Shown here: positions 1-7,400 of the stretch, piece after piece | Position numbering within the stretch: the stretch's first letter is position 1 | How the letters are laid out: the number at the start of each line of letters is the position of its first letter | Source: an uncultured Oscillospiraceae bacterium | GTDB taxonomy: Bacteria > Bacillota > Clostridia > Oscillospirales > Ruminococcaceae | DNA: 11,950 bases | Direction of reading: 5' to 3' | Assembly (NCBI GenBank): GCA_934463345.1 | Contig: CAKSJL010000050.1 | Span: 1 to 11,950, forward strand | Notes under the pieces: model-generated | Databases searched by the model: none | Told to the model about the DNA's origin: nothing | Seen by the model: only the letters and a program-made list of their open reading frames with translations | Made by a program: the position numbers and the translations under genes

Positions 1-22
1 AATCTCTGTTTTCTGTACTCAT
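1..22 (-). CDS. 5' end of an unidentified leftward gene (partial)
   Basis: Only the first seven codons are present, reading Met-Ser-Thr-Glu-Asn-Arg-Asp, and the gene runs off the left edge. The start is supported by a perfect GGAGG on the minus strand at 35-31, eight bases before the ATG, and by a near-consensus promoter further upstream at 238-210. The product cannot be identified from so few residues. The short Cys-rich ORF at 96-164 lies in its leader and is probably co-transcribed. Confidence 0.75.
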
Positions 23-30
23 TTTTATAT

Positions 31-35
31 CCTCC
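31..35 (-). promoter_or_regulatory. Ribosome binding site of the left-edge gene
   Basis: CCTCC on the plus strand reads GGAGG on the minus strand, with an 8-nt spacing to the ATG at 22. This site is the main reason for believing that a gene starts at the window edge. Confidence 0.75.
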
Positions 36-95
36 GTAATTACATTCAAATAATCTTTTATTTTAATGCAGCAATCATTTACTGCTGAATTTTTC

Positions 96-164
96 TTAAC
101 ATTTTTCAGAACAATCGCTGGTACACATTCGTCTGTACAGTGCCCTTTTTTCTTTGTATTTCAT
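96..164 (-). CDS. Small Cys-rich ORF, 22 aa, in the leader of the left-edge gene
   Basis: This ORF is too short for routine gene calling. It starts at ATG 164-162, has an AAAGGA ribosome binding site eight bases upstream (plus strand 173-178), and ends with TAA at 98-96. The peptide begins MKYKEKRALYRR and ends CTSDCSEKC, so a basic half is followed by a tail with three cysteines among the last nine residues. It lies between the promoter at 210-238 and the start of the next gene at 22, with a 73-nt gap that holds a small hairpin (69-73 with 83-87). It could be a regulatory leader peptide, a small metal- or redox-related peptide, or a chance ORF. I recognise no family and infer no function. 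Confidence 0.4.
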   Translation of the reverse strand: MKYKEKRALYRRMCTSDCSEKC

Positions 165-209
165 AGAAATCATCCTTTCTGACTATTCCTATCTTTTCGG
201 TATGCTTAT

Positions 210-238
210 AGTATATACTACATTCTTATGTTTGTCAA
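210..238 (-). promoter_or_regulatory. Sigma-A-type promoter for the left-edge transcript
   Basis: The minus strand reads TTGACA (238-233), a 17-base spacer, then TATACT (215-210). That is a perfect -35 and a five-of-six -10 at ideal spacing. Transcription should start near 203, giving a leader of about 180 nt before the ATG at 22. The leader contains the 22-aa ORF. Confidence 0.7.
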
Positions 239-372
239 TAGAATTTTGAAATATTTTATATTTATTTTATTCCATTAAATGTAATTAAGATAAAAAACAA
301 ATTATTATATTATAAGGATGACAGCTAAAGCCTGTTTTATGTATAAGATGAAAAACTTGATTAATGGCATAA

Positions 373-406
373 AAATAACGGACTCCACAAATGGAATCCG
401 TTATTT
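373..406 (-). terminator. Rho-independent terminator, minus strand
   Basis: A 15-bp stem with one mismatch (arms 373-387 and 392-406) closes a 4-base CAAA loop. On the minus strand it is followed by a T-rich tail (TTATTTTTATG). The plus-strand tail is weaker. The nearest gene reading towards it is the FIST-EAL gene, whose stop is about 390 bases upstream. It therefore ends either a long 3' UTR or a separate transcript from the hairpin-rich stretch between them. Confidence 0.65.
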
Positions 407-797
407 GTTGGTACGGGACTTTTTGAAAAAACAAGCAATATCAATGGTTTTGAGACTTTCGGACAACGAATTTTCTTACTCTTAACTCCACAAAATTATA
501 TACAGTCAAGGCGACTGTTAAAAAACGATTGCCTTTTTTCTATGCCCGAAAATGCCATGATTCGGGTTAAAAAACAGGTATGGACGAATAGCACATAATA
601 TGGTATAAAAATATGCACTATTCATCCACACCATTTTTATAATTGCGTAGTTAGTGAACTGTGATTTTAACTCACTAATATAAGGTAAGTTTTGAAGCAT
701 TAAGGGGGATACCATTTCTTTCAGGCATCCCCTCCTGGAAATTCTCAATCAGGTTTAAAATTTACCTTACTGACATTTTGAAAACTTCATAGATGTA
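407..797 (-). other. Gene-free stretch with nested inverted repeats; possible structured RNA or decayed element
   Basis: No convincing gene is present. Several inverted repeats lie in succession. They are 682-696 with 754-768 (15 positions, two G/T-type differences), enclosing 705-710 with 727-732 (GGGGAT/ATCCCC). Next come 651-657 with 672-678 (TTAGTGA/TCACTAA) and 582-597 with 612-627 (16 positions). Last is 545-550 with 561-566 (CCCGAA/TTCGGG). In the 582-627 pair all three non-Watson-Crick positions become G-U pairs if the minus strand is transcribed. A possible 76-codon leftward reading frame from a TTG at 748 has no well-spaced ribosome binding site and runs through the repeats, so it is not called. 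The stretch lies between the FIST-EAL stop and the terminator at 373-406. Confidence 0.35.
508..539 (+). terminator. Possible plus-strand terminator hairpin
   Basis: AAGGCGA (508-514) pairs with TTGCCTT (529-535) and runs into six T residues (534-539). No plus-strand gene upstream needs it. A second perfect pairing, ACAGTC (502-507) with GACTGT (513-518), overlaps it and would exclude it. Confidence 0.3.
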
Positions 798-3299
798 TTA
801 AAAAAGCTTTGAAGGTTTTGAGTAAAGATACCCCTGAGAGAAGCGTATACCGTTTTGCTCAACAATTCCTTGAATACTTATGTTTTCAACAAACTCTGCA
901 ATAATTTCCTTTGAATGCTTTTTTGACCATTTTGAAATCATTTCAAGAAATTCAAGAGCATAAACATCCGTTGTTATGTTTTTGATGATTTCTCCGTCAA
1001 TTTTTATATAGTCAGATGGAATTTTGAAAACATGCACTATATTTGAGAATCCGCTTCCAAAATCATCTATTGCAATCTTTCCTCCGGCATTATGCACCTT
1101 TTCAACAAACTCAAATATAACCTGGTAGTCCTCGATTTCCTCAGTTTCGGTAAGCTCAAAGATAAAGTGTTCAGGGTGCGGAGCAGTTTCAAGAAATTTA
1201 AGGATCGAATGAACAATTTTGTAATTGTAGACATCGCTTATGTTCATGTTTATGGTGACATTTTCTTTTCTGTTTCTGAAAATATTCATGACCTTGTTTA
1301 TCATTATGGACGAGATGTCAGCGTAGTAGCCGTATTCCTTAGCTATGTCCATAAAATGATAAGGAGTGTATATATTTCCCTCAGAATCAGCGATTCTCAT
1401 GAGCGATTCATACATATCTATTTCGCCTCTTGAATTGTCTCTTATTCCCTGGAAAAATGGAGTAACAAGATTGTTTGAGATTGCATTGTTGAGAATCATT
1501 ATCATTTTCATTTTCTGGGCATTAAACTGTTCAAGTCCGAGATTTGGGGTGTAAACTAAAAAGCATGCCTTTTCATTTCTCATTCTGACGAGCGTCAGCT
1601 CAGCCTTTTTTATGAGATTTTCCTCGTTCATGACAATAGAAAACTCACTGACCGGAACATACGATGAAAATTTGAATTCAAGCAGGGCATTTTGAAGTGT
1701 GTGCATTTTGTCTATAAATTCACTTTCACCAATCATTGAATTCGAGGTAAGTATTAAAGATGTGTCTTTATATATGTAATAGTTGAACCGATCATCATTC
1801 ACAATATTTGTTATAGACTTGTAAAAACGGTTAAGATAGAGATAAAATTTTGATTCGCTCATAAATGCCTTTATAAGACCTTCATTTTTTATGGTTATCA
1901 TACATATTTTGTTGAATTTTCCAAAGTTGTAATCGAACAGAAATTTTGTAAGATTTCCTAAACCGGTTTCGCTGTCTATAAATAACGTTTTTTCGATTTC
2001 ATGATGTTTTACGATACCGTTTTCTGAGTTGGTGTGATTTATCAGGTAATCAATAATACCCTCGTTGTTGTTGACAAGTTCACTGGTGTGTTCAGAAAGA
2101 ATTTCCGTGTTGATTTTTATTCTGCTTTCATTTTCAGCAAGTGCGGCAATTGAAAATGAATAGCAGCAGTACCTGTTAACATTTTCAATGTTTCCAAATT
2201 CGCCGGCAACAAGCGCACCGCATAGATTCGTCTTTTCAAACGGCATAAGCTCCCATTTTGCACAATTGCTGAAAATATCCTGTCTTGAAACACAGCTGTA
2301 GCCAAACAAAACCTCTGCTGAATGACTATTAAGGTTTTCATAAACCATTTCGCATACCTCAACCGTTTTCTGAACGCTTGAATACGCAATTCTTACAACA
2401 TCGCCGGCTTTGGCTTCACTCGGAACATACATGACCGGATCAGGTTCTGTCATAAACAACGAATTTTCCGGCGATTCCGGAGAAAATGAGATTGCCCATG
2501 GAACGTTATTCCTGTCAGCCTTTACAAGAGGAAAGAGGATTGTCGTGCTCATAGGATTTTTAAGCTCGCTGAAATTTATTCCAAGCTGTTCTTCATACCA
2601 CTTTACGGCGTTTACACCGTCGATTTTTCTTATGATATTTCCGTCTGCTTCGGTTATTGTATGAAGGTCACCGACTGACTCTGTAACGTAAACGACATCG
2701 CTGAATACAGAAAGTCTTTTTGAAGAAATTGAAGCGCAGACTATTGAATTCTGATAAACGTTATCCTGATCAAAAACAAAGCTTTCCCGAATATTAGGAT
2801 CGATAAGCGGTATTGCAGGAGTATTTGCAACACCGCCGATTATTTTGACCTCCGGATGTACTGCGTTTATATGCTCGACAAATTCATCAATTTTTATAAA
2901 TGAACGTGCAGTAAAAACAAACATAAATCTGGTATTATCTGAAACGGTTTCGTTCATAAGAGCGTCAGCAATAACATTTCCGCTCAGTTGATTTCCGGCA
3001 GGATCGCTTAAAAAAGCGGAGGAAATTCTGATATCAGAGCATTGGAATTCCGTTATGGATACAAGACAGCAGTCAGTTTTAATGCCTCCCTTGTATATAA
3101 CGCCGGATGTACTGCTTCCTATAATTCTGGAGTTAGGAAGATAGGAAAGGATTTTCTTTACAAACGGCATTATATTTTCAACAGTGTGAGTGCATGTATG
3201 GATTCTTATAAGGTATTCACTTTCAGCGGATAATTCATTTGCAATAATAAGTTCTTCAAATTGCTGGTTAGAAGAATAAATAAAGCCTATATTTTTCAT
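798..3299 (-). CDS. FIST - degenerate GGDEF - EAL protein, predicted c-di-GMP phosphodiesterase
   Basis: The protein has 833 residues, no signal peptide and no membrane segment, so it is cytoplasmic. The start is placed at ATG 3299 because GAGGGG lies six bases upstream (3311-3306). An in-frame ATG 39 bases earlier has no such site. The N-terminal half carries FIST_N (about residues 5-200, with GSSTSGV and a later IIGGVA) and FIST_C (about 215-385, with LFGYSCVSR). These predicted ligand-sensing domains may bind small molecules such as amino acids. Residues about 440-590 form a GGDEF-like fold (DSETGLGNLTKF) without a GGDEF motif, so cyclase activity is not expected. Residues about 595-830 are an EAL domain. 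The usual catalytic positions are kept: E631 in ESL, R635, N686, E715, D745/D746 in DDFGSGFS, K766, E805 and Q822. It should hydrolyse cyclic-di-GMP to pGpG under FIST control. The AEGVE motif reads AEFVE, a minor departure. It is transcribed divergently from the 3574 gene. Confidence 0.88.
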   Translation of the reverse strand: MKNIGFIYSSNQQFEELIIANELSAESEYLIRIHTCTHTVENIMPFVKKILSYLPNSRIIGSSTSGVIYKGGIKTDCCLVSITEFQCSDIRISSAFLSDPAGNQLSGNVIADALMNETVSDNTRFMFVFTARSFIKIDEFVEHINAVHPEVKIIGGVANTPAIPLIDPNIRESFVFDQDNVYQNSIVCASISSKRLSVFSDVVYVTESVGDLHTITEADGNIIRKIDGVNAVKWYEEQLGINFSELKNPMSTTILFPLVKADRNNVPWAISFSPESPENSLFMTEPDPVMYVPSEAKAGDVVRIAYSSVQKTVEVCEMVYENLNSHSAEVLFGYSCVSRQDIFSNCAKWELMPFEKTNLCGALVAGEFGNIENVNRYCCYSFSIAALAENESRIKINTEILSEHTSELVNNNEGIIDYLINHTNSENGIVKHHEIEKTLFIDSETGLGNLTKFLFDYNFGKFNKICMITIKNEGLIKAFMSESKFYLYLNRFYKSITNIVNDDRFNYYIYKDTSLILTSNSMIGESEFIDKMHTLQNALLEFKFSSYVPVSEFSIVMNEENLIKKAELTLVRMRNEKACFLVYTPNLGLEQFNAQKMKMIMILNNAISNNLVTPFFQGIRDNSRGEIDMYESLMRIADSEGNIYTPYHFMDIAKEYGYYADISSIMINKVMNIFRNRKENVTINMNISDVYNYKIVHSILKFLETAPHPEHFIFELTETEEIEDYQVIFEFVEKVHNAGGKIAIDDFGSGFSNIVHVFKIPSDYIKIDGEIIKNITTDVYALEFLEMISKWSKKHSKEIIAEFVENISIQGIVEQNGIRFSQGYLYSKPSKLF

Positions 3300-3305
3300 G
3301 CTATT

Positions 3306-3311
3306 CCCCTC
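3306..3311 (-). promoter_or_regulatory. Ribosome binding site that fixes the FIST-EAL start
   Basis: The minus strand reads GAGGGG, six bases before ATG 3299. The alternative upstream ATG at 3338 is preceded only by A/T-rich DNA. A short hairpin (TGCC 3317-3320 with GGCA 3328-3331) lies just upstream and might affect translation. Confidence 0.65.
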
Positions 3312-3394
3312 AATTCTGCCACATAGCGGCATCTTCATATATTAATTTTAAATGTTTTCGTACAATTTCATAAATTACACCATTATTTATATCC

Positions 3395-3423
3395 ATTATA
3401 TCACAATTTGTGTAATATGTCTA
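3395..3423 (-). promoter_or_regulatory. Promoter of the FIST-EAL gene
   Basis: On the minus strand, TAGACA (3423-3418), a 17-base spacer and a perfect TATAAT (3400-3395) form a strong sigma-A-type promoter. The start site should be near 3388, giving a leader of about 90 nt. The spacer holds an 11-bp palindrome, CACAATTTGTG (3402-3412), placed where a repressor could block polymerase. No known regulator is assigned. Confidence 0.65.
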
Positions 3424-3452
3424 TATTATTTCACAAGAAATTTGAAAAAATG

Positions 3453-3461
3453 TGATATTAT
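3453..3461 (+). promoter_or_regulatory. Possible extended -10 promoter of the 3574 gene
   Basis: The plus strand reads TGATATTAT, an extended -10 element (TG, one base, then TATTAT), without a good -35 at the normal distance. A start near 3468 would leave a leader of about 105 nt. Weaker alternatives lie around 3498-3531. It is back to back with the FIST-EAL promoter. Confidence 0.3.
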
Positions 3462-3560
3462 ACAAAAAACCACTTACTTTAATATGCAAGTTTACAATTG
3501 AAAAAAAGAAAATTCTTACGATTAATATTATAGACGGTTAATGTTTTTAAAGTATTATGA

Positions 3561-3566
3561 GGAGGG
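3561..3566 (+). promoter_or_regulatory. Ribosome binding site of the 3574 gene
   Basis: GGAGGG lies eight bases (counted from GGAGG) before ATG 3574. It decides the start in favour of this ATG rather than the in-frame one at 3541. Confidence 0.75.
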
Positions 3567-3573
3567 ATTTAAT

Positions 3574-4245
3574 ATGAATAATATTCTTGGTACAGAAATC
3601 AGTTCAGCAAATAATGTTCTTATTTCAGCAAAAACCGCTTCGCAGGCTGCAAAAATTTCAGAAGCAGAAAACAAAGCTGCCGAAAGAATAAAATCATCTG
3701 AGAAAGAGGCAAGAACTGATTCGTTTGAAAGTTCCGGAAATAATAAAACTGATGCAACAGGTATATATTCAAGGGAATCGCTGCTTGAACAGCTGAGGAA
3801 TTCAGAGCAGCAGCGTGTCAAGGCATTTGAAGATACCATAAGAAGCATGATGGCTCAGCAGGGTCAGATGATCAACCTTACGTTCAGAGGCGTCGGACTT
3901 CATGTTACGGAAGAGCAGAGAGCAGAAGCGGAGAAATCTGTTTCTGAAGGCGGAGAGTATTCTGTAAATGCTGTTTCTGACCGTATTATGGATATGGCCA
4001 AGGCGCTCGTAGGAGAGGATTCTTCAAAGATATCTATACTTCGTGAGGCTGTTCAGAAAGGATTTGGCGGTGCGGCATCGCTTCTTGGAAAAAATGAAGA
4101 TGAGATGCCGGACATAACCAAGGATACATATAAGGAAATTATGAAGCGTTTTGATGACTGGGAAAACTCCTTTAAAAAGGATGAATCTGAGACACAGACA
4201 GACGCAGGAAATCAGACAGAAACGGAAGGAACAGAAGTATCATGA
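3574..4245 (+). CDS. Cytoplasmic protein of unknown function, DUF5610-like C-terminal half
   Basis: The protein has 223 residues, no cysteine, no signal peptide and no membrane segment. ATG 3574 is chosen because GGAGG (3561-3565) lies eight bases upstream. An in-frame ATG at 3541 lacks this support. Residues 1-60 are Ala/Ser/Lys/Glu-rich and probably flexible or helical. Residues 66-122 are charged helix, including YSRESLLEQL and the segment around FRGVGLHVTEEQR. Residues 130-200 contain a run of conserved-looking residues (YSVNAVSDRIMDMAKAL, LREAVQKGFGGA, TYKEIMKRFDDW). This resembles the core of DUF5610-type proteins as I remember them. The last 23 residues are an acidic Thr/Gln tail. Function is unknown. 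It is divergent from the FIST-EAL gene and may share its regulation. It does not look cellulosomal. Confidence 0.8.
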   Translation: MNNILGTEISSANNVLISAKTASQAAKISEAENKAAERIKSSEKEARTDSFESSGNNKTDATGIYSRESLLEQLRNSEQQRVKAFEDTIRSMMAQQGQMINLTFRGVGLHVTEEQRAEAEKSVSEGGEYSVNAVSDRIMDMAKALVGEDSSKISILREAVQKGFGGAASLLGKNEDEMPDITKDTYKEIMKRFDDWENSFKKDESETQTDAGNQTETEGTEVS

Positions 4246-4259
4246 AAAAGACACTAAAA

Positions 4260-4284
4260 GAAGAAGAGCTTTAAGCTCTTCTTC
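4260..4284 (+). terminator. GC-poor palindromic hairpin just after the 3574 gene
   Basis: GAAGAAGAGC (4260-4269) pairs with GCTCTTCTTC (4275-4284) around TTTAA, fifteen bases after the stop codon. No T tract follows on the plus strand, so alone it is a weak terminator. It may protect the 3' end or act with the stronger hairpin at 4315-4362. Confidence 0.4.
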
Positions 4285-4314
4285 CCTGAATAATCATCTT
4301 TGAATGAAAAAATT

Positions 4315-4362
4315 AAAAGTGCCTAAACGAAAAGATTGATTCGTTTAAAGGCACTTTTTTTT
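4315..4362 (+). terminator. Strong Rho-independent terminator of the 3574 gene
   Basis: AAAAGTGCC (4315-4323) pairs with GGCACTTTT (4350-4358). The stem continues through AAACGAA with TTCGTTT after a short bulge, and eight T residues end it (4355-4362). Its position and orientation fit termination of the rightward gene before the convergent cellulase gene. Confidence 0.85.
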
Positions 4363-4371
4363 GACATAACA

Positions 4372-4398
4372 AAAAAGGCGGTATAAAACCGCCTTTTT
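4372..4398 (-). terminator. Terminator of the CBM4-Ig-GH9 cellulase gene
   Basis: An 11-bp stem (arms 4372-4382 and 4388-4398, GGCGGT/ACCGCC flanked by A/T) closes a 5-base loop. On the minus strand it ends in a T tract. It starts 19 bases after the stop codon of the leftward gene, and with an A tract on one side and a T tract on the other it could work in both directions. Confidence 0.82.
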
Positions 4399-4416
4399 CT
4401 TATTTAATTAATCTGC

Positions 4417-7400
4417 TTAGTTCTGAGGACCGAGCTTATCATATGTAATCATCATAGCAGCGTAGTTCATGATAATAGCACTGTCTGATGTGTCAACGTA
4501 GTTATCATATACGCAGTTAGCGTTAATGTAACCCTGTTCTGATACCTCATTAACTTCACTGTTGAGGAGGAACATGTTAAGCTTAACAACGTCAGCAACG
4601 TTTACTTCACCATCAACATTTACGTCACCCCAGTGAGCGTTGCTTGGGTCAGATGTATTAGCTGTATTGTCACCGCCAGTTGAATCTGAAGTGTCACCTG
4701 TTGGATCAACACCGTTAGCCTTTACAGTAACCTTAACAGTTGTTGTCTTGCCATCAGCAGAAACTGTAATTTCTGTTGTACCTTCGCTAACACCTGTAAT
4801 TGTACCATCAGCATCAACCTTAGCAATTGATTCATCGCCTGACTTGAATGATGCATCAACTGTCTTTCCATCAACTGTAGCTGTGATCTTTTCAGTTTCG
4901 TCAACCTTAACAGTTACTGTTGAAGGTGTAACAATAAGTTTGCCTGATACATCAACATCAGCCTCATCCTGGAGGAATGAAGTTACCCAAACGAGTGGAG
5001 CGTTCCAGTTGATTGTAATTTCGTTTACAGACCATGCTTCAATTGAGTCAACATAGCATCTCTGTGGTGCAAGAGTGCCTCTTTCAAATCCAAGACCGCC
5101 GATATATGGATCCTGCATACCTGAACCCGGACCACCTGAAAGTGCGCCGTCTGGTGCTTCTGGGAATGAGCTGTCAAGCTCGTTTGACCAGTATCTGTGG
5201 TGAGGTCTCTGGAGAGCATATGAACCATAGCCTGATACATATGAGAATGAAAGTGGGTTACGTCCGAGGAGGTAGTCCATAGCAGTTGCAACACCATTGA
5301 GGTATGTTACATCCTGTGTATCATCATATGCATAAGCCATAACGATTGCGTTGTTGATAACGAATGAGTTTGAACCCCACTCATAACCATCAATCTCAAT
5401 CAGATTTCCATTATTATCATAACCGATATTTACAGGGTCTGTAAATACTGCTGTCTGGTATGGAACACCATAACCTTGACTATTTTCTTCTGCAACATAT
5501 GTGTCAGCAGCTGATTTCAGTGTATCCTTAATCTTAGAAACTTCTGAATCTGTAAGACCATCCTGGTTCAGATAAAGTGAAAGTGAACCAAGTGAAGCAG
5601 TATTACCCCAGTTAAATGAACCGAATGAACCGTTGTTTTCGCCGCCATCAAGTCTTGTAACAACTTCAAATGCACCAGAATATGACTTGATATCGTCATA
5701 GTATGTTGAATCACCAGTTGTTGCATAGAGTTCGCAAGCTGCCCAGTAAGCGTCATCCTTAACGTTTGTATCGCCGTAAGCACCGCCGCCGATTGCCTGA
5801 TCCATAGGAGCATAAAGTGATGTAAGATTAGTTGCCTCAGAATCCTTATACTCATAGAAATTGCTCTTGTATGCTTCATAGCTCTTCTTAGCAGCATCAA
5901 GCAGTTCCTTAGCATATGCTGAATCGTAATCTTCCCAGAGACGTGAAGCCTGTGCTGCACAAGCTACAAAGTTAAGTGTTGCAGCAAATGACGGTGGCTT
6001 AACAATACGCTCTGTTCCCCACTGTTCCTTGTAGTCATAAGGCTTTGTTGCAAGTCCTGTCCACTTGTGGTCATGAAGCTTGTGGTATACAAGTCCTGCA
6101 TATTTGCCCCAGTATGGATCCTTGGAATCAACAACCATCTTCATCATCCAGTCAAGCTCAACTCTTGATTCGTCAAGAATGTCTGGATATTTATTTCCCG
6201 ACTCAGGAACAACTACAGCGCCTGAACCGTCCTTAAACTTATCTGTGTCGCCAGCTGCAACTGTTCTTTCGTAGATATTCTGGAGAGTCCATACAGAAAT
6301 ACCGCCGTTAACAACGTATTTACCATGGTCACCAGCATCGTACCAGCCGCCTGTACCGTCAATTGTGTATGTCTTATCACCATCGCTGAAGTCGCCGGAA
6401 TATGCCTTAACCCACTTGGACTGAACATAAGCAGTATCTGGGTTATGACCACCCTGGTGAGCAAGAAGATTCTTTTCATCATCTCTTGATGTAATATATG
6501 CAGCTTCAATGTTGATGCCTGAACGGTTCTGATAGTAGTAGTTCATGGCATTTGTGAGAAGGTCATGACCGCTCTTGCTGTAGATATCATCGCCGATCTC
6601 GAATGGGAAGCTTACATAATCTCCGCACTTGAGTGAATATGTACCAGGTGTTGTGAAATCAGAGAAATCAAGGATATGTACGTTATCGCCTGAATCCTTA
6701 TCACTGCCCTTGTACTCTGTAGAGCCTGTATAAACCGACTTTCCGCTTGAATCAAGAAGCTGGAATTCCATTGAAGATGTTGGAAGTGTGATCTTTGTAT
6801 CATCATCGCCGCCGCCAGCATTATCACCAAGAGTTGCCTTCTTTGAAAGATTTGTGAAGTAACCAACCTGGTTTACAGAGATAAAGTTGTTTTCAAGCTT
6901 GCTGTTGTCACGCTTTCTAATACCAAAATCATCTGTAGGATCCCAGTTACATGTATCAATGCTGTATGTTTTCGGATCATTTTCATTAACATCCGGACAT
7001 GTTGTACATTCGAGTGACATATTATCGAATTCAAGCACTGTACCCTCTGGGAAACAGTCTGCCGGCTGCCACTGACCTGAACCGCCGTAGTGGAATGCCC
7101 ACTCAGCAACTTCAATGTCTTCTGTTGCAGTGAACTGATCGTCAAAAACATTCTTGCCAGCTTTGATCTGAACATTGTCCCAGCCAGCTCCGAAGTTGTC
7201 GCCGCAGTTGTTATGCCATACAAGTGTTGTCTCACCGTCAAGTGTAGCAATATGTGTTGCCAGGTTACCAGCATTTGAAGCTGTTAATTCCCAGTGTATC
7301 TTATATGTATGACCCTTATGAATTCTGAGCTTTCTGTGACGGAACTGAAGATCCCATCTTGACTCGCCGCCTCTTGAAGAGCCGCCTGGATTAACGATTT

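Noticed and set aside
362..600. Open plus-strand frame of about 77 codons reading through the 373-406 hairpin
   Set aside because: There is no early start codon or ribosome binding site, and the frame overlaps a terminator stem. It is most likely a chance open frame.
518..748. Leftward 76-codon reading frame from a TTG codon
   Set aside because: The AGGAGG on this strand (about 737-732) lies inside the frame and is not correctly spaced for the TTG start, and it is too far (15 nt) from the next in-frame ATG. The frame runs through several inverted repeats and resembles no family I recognise.
3300..3388. Cyclic-di-GMP riboswitch in the leader of the FIST-EAL gene
   Set aside because: The leader is only about 90 nt and AT-rich, and it shows one small hairpin. 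I see no two-stem aptamer with the expected tetraloop and receptor.
6213..7274. Minus-strand frames of 84-133 aa inside the CBM4-Ig-GH9 gene
   Set aside because: They are out-of-frame shadows within a confidently assigned gene, with no ribosome binding sites.
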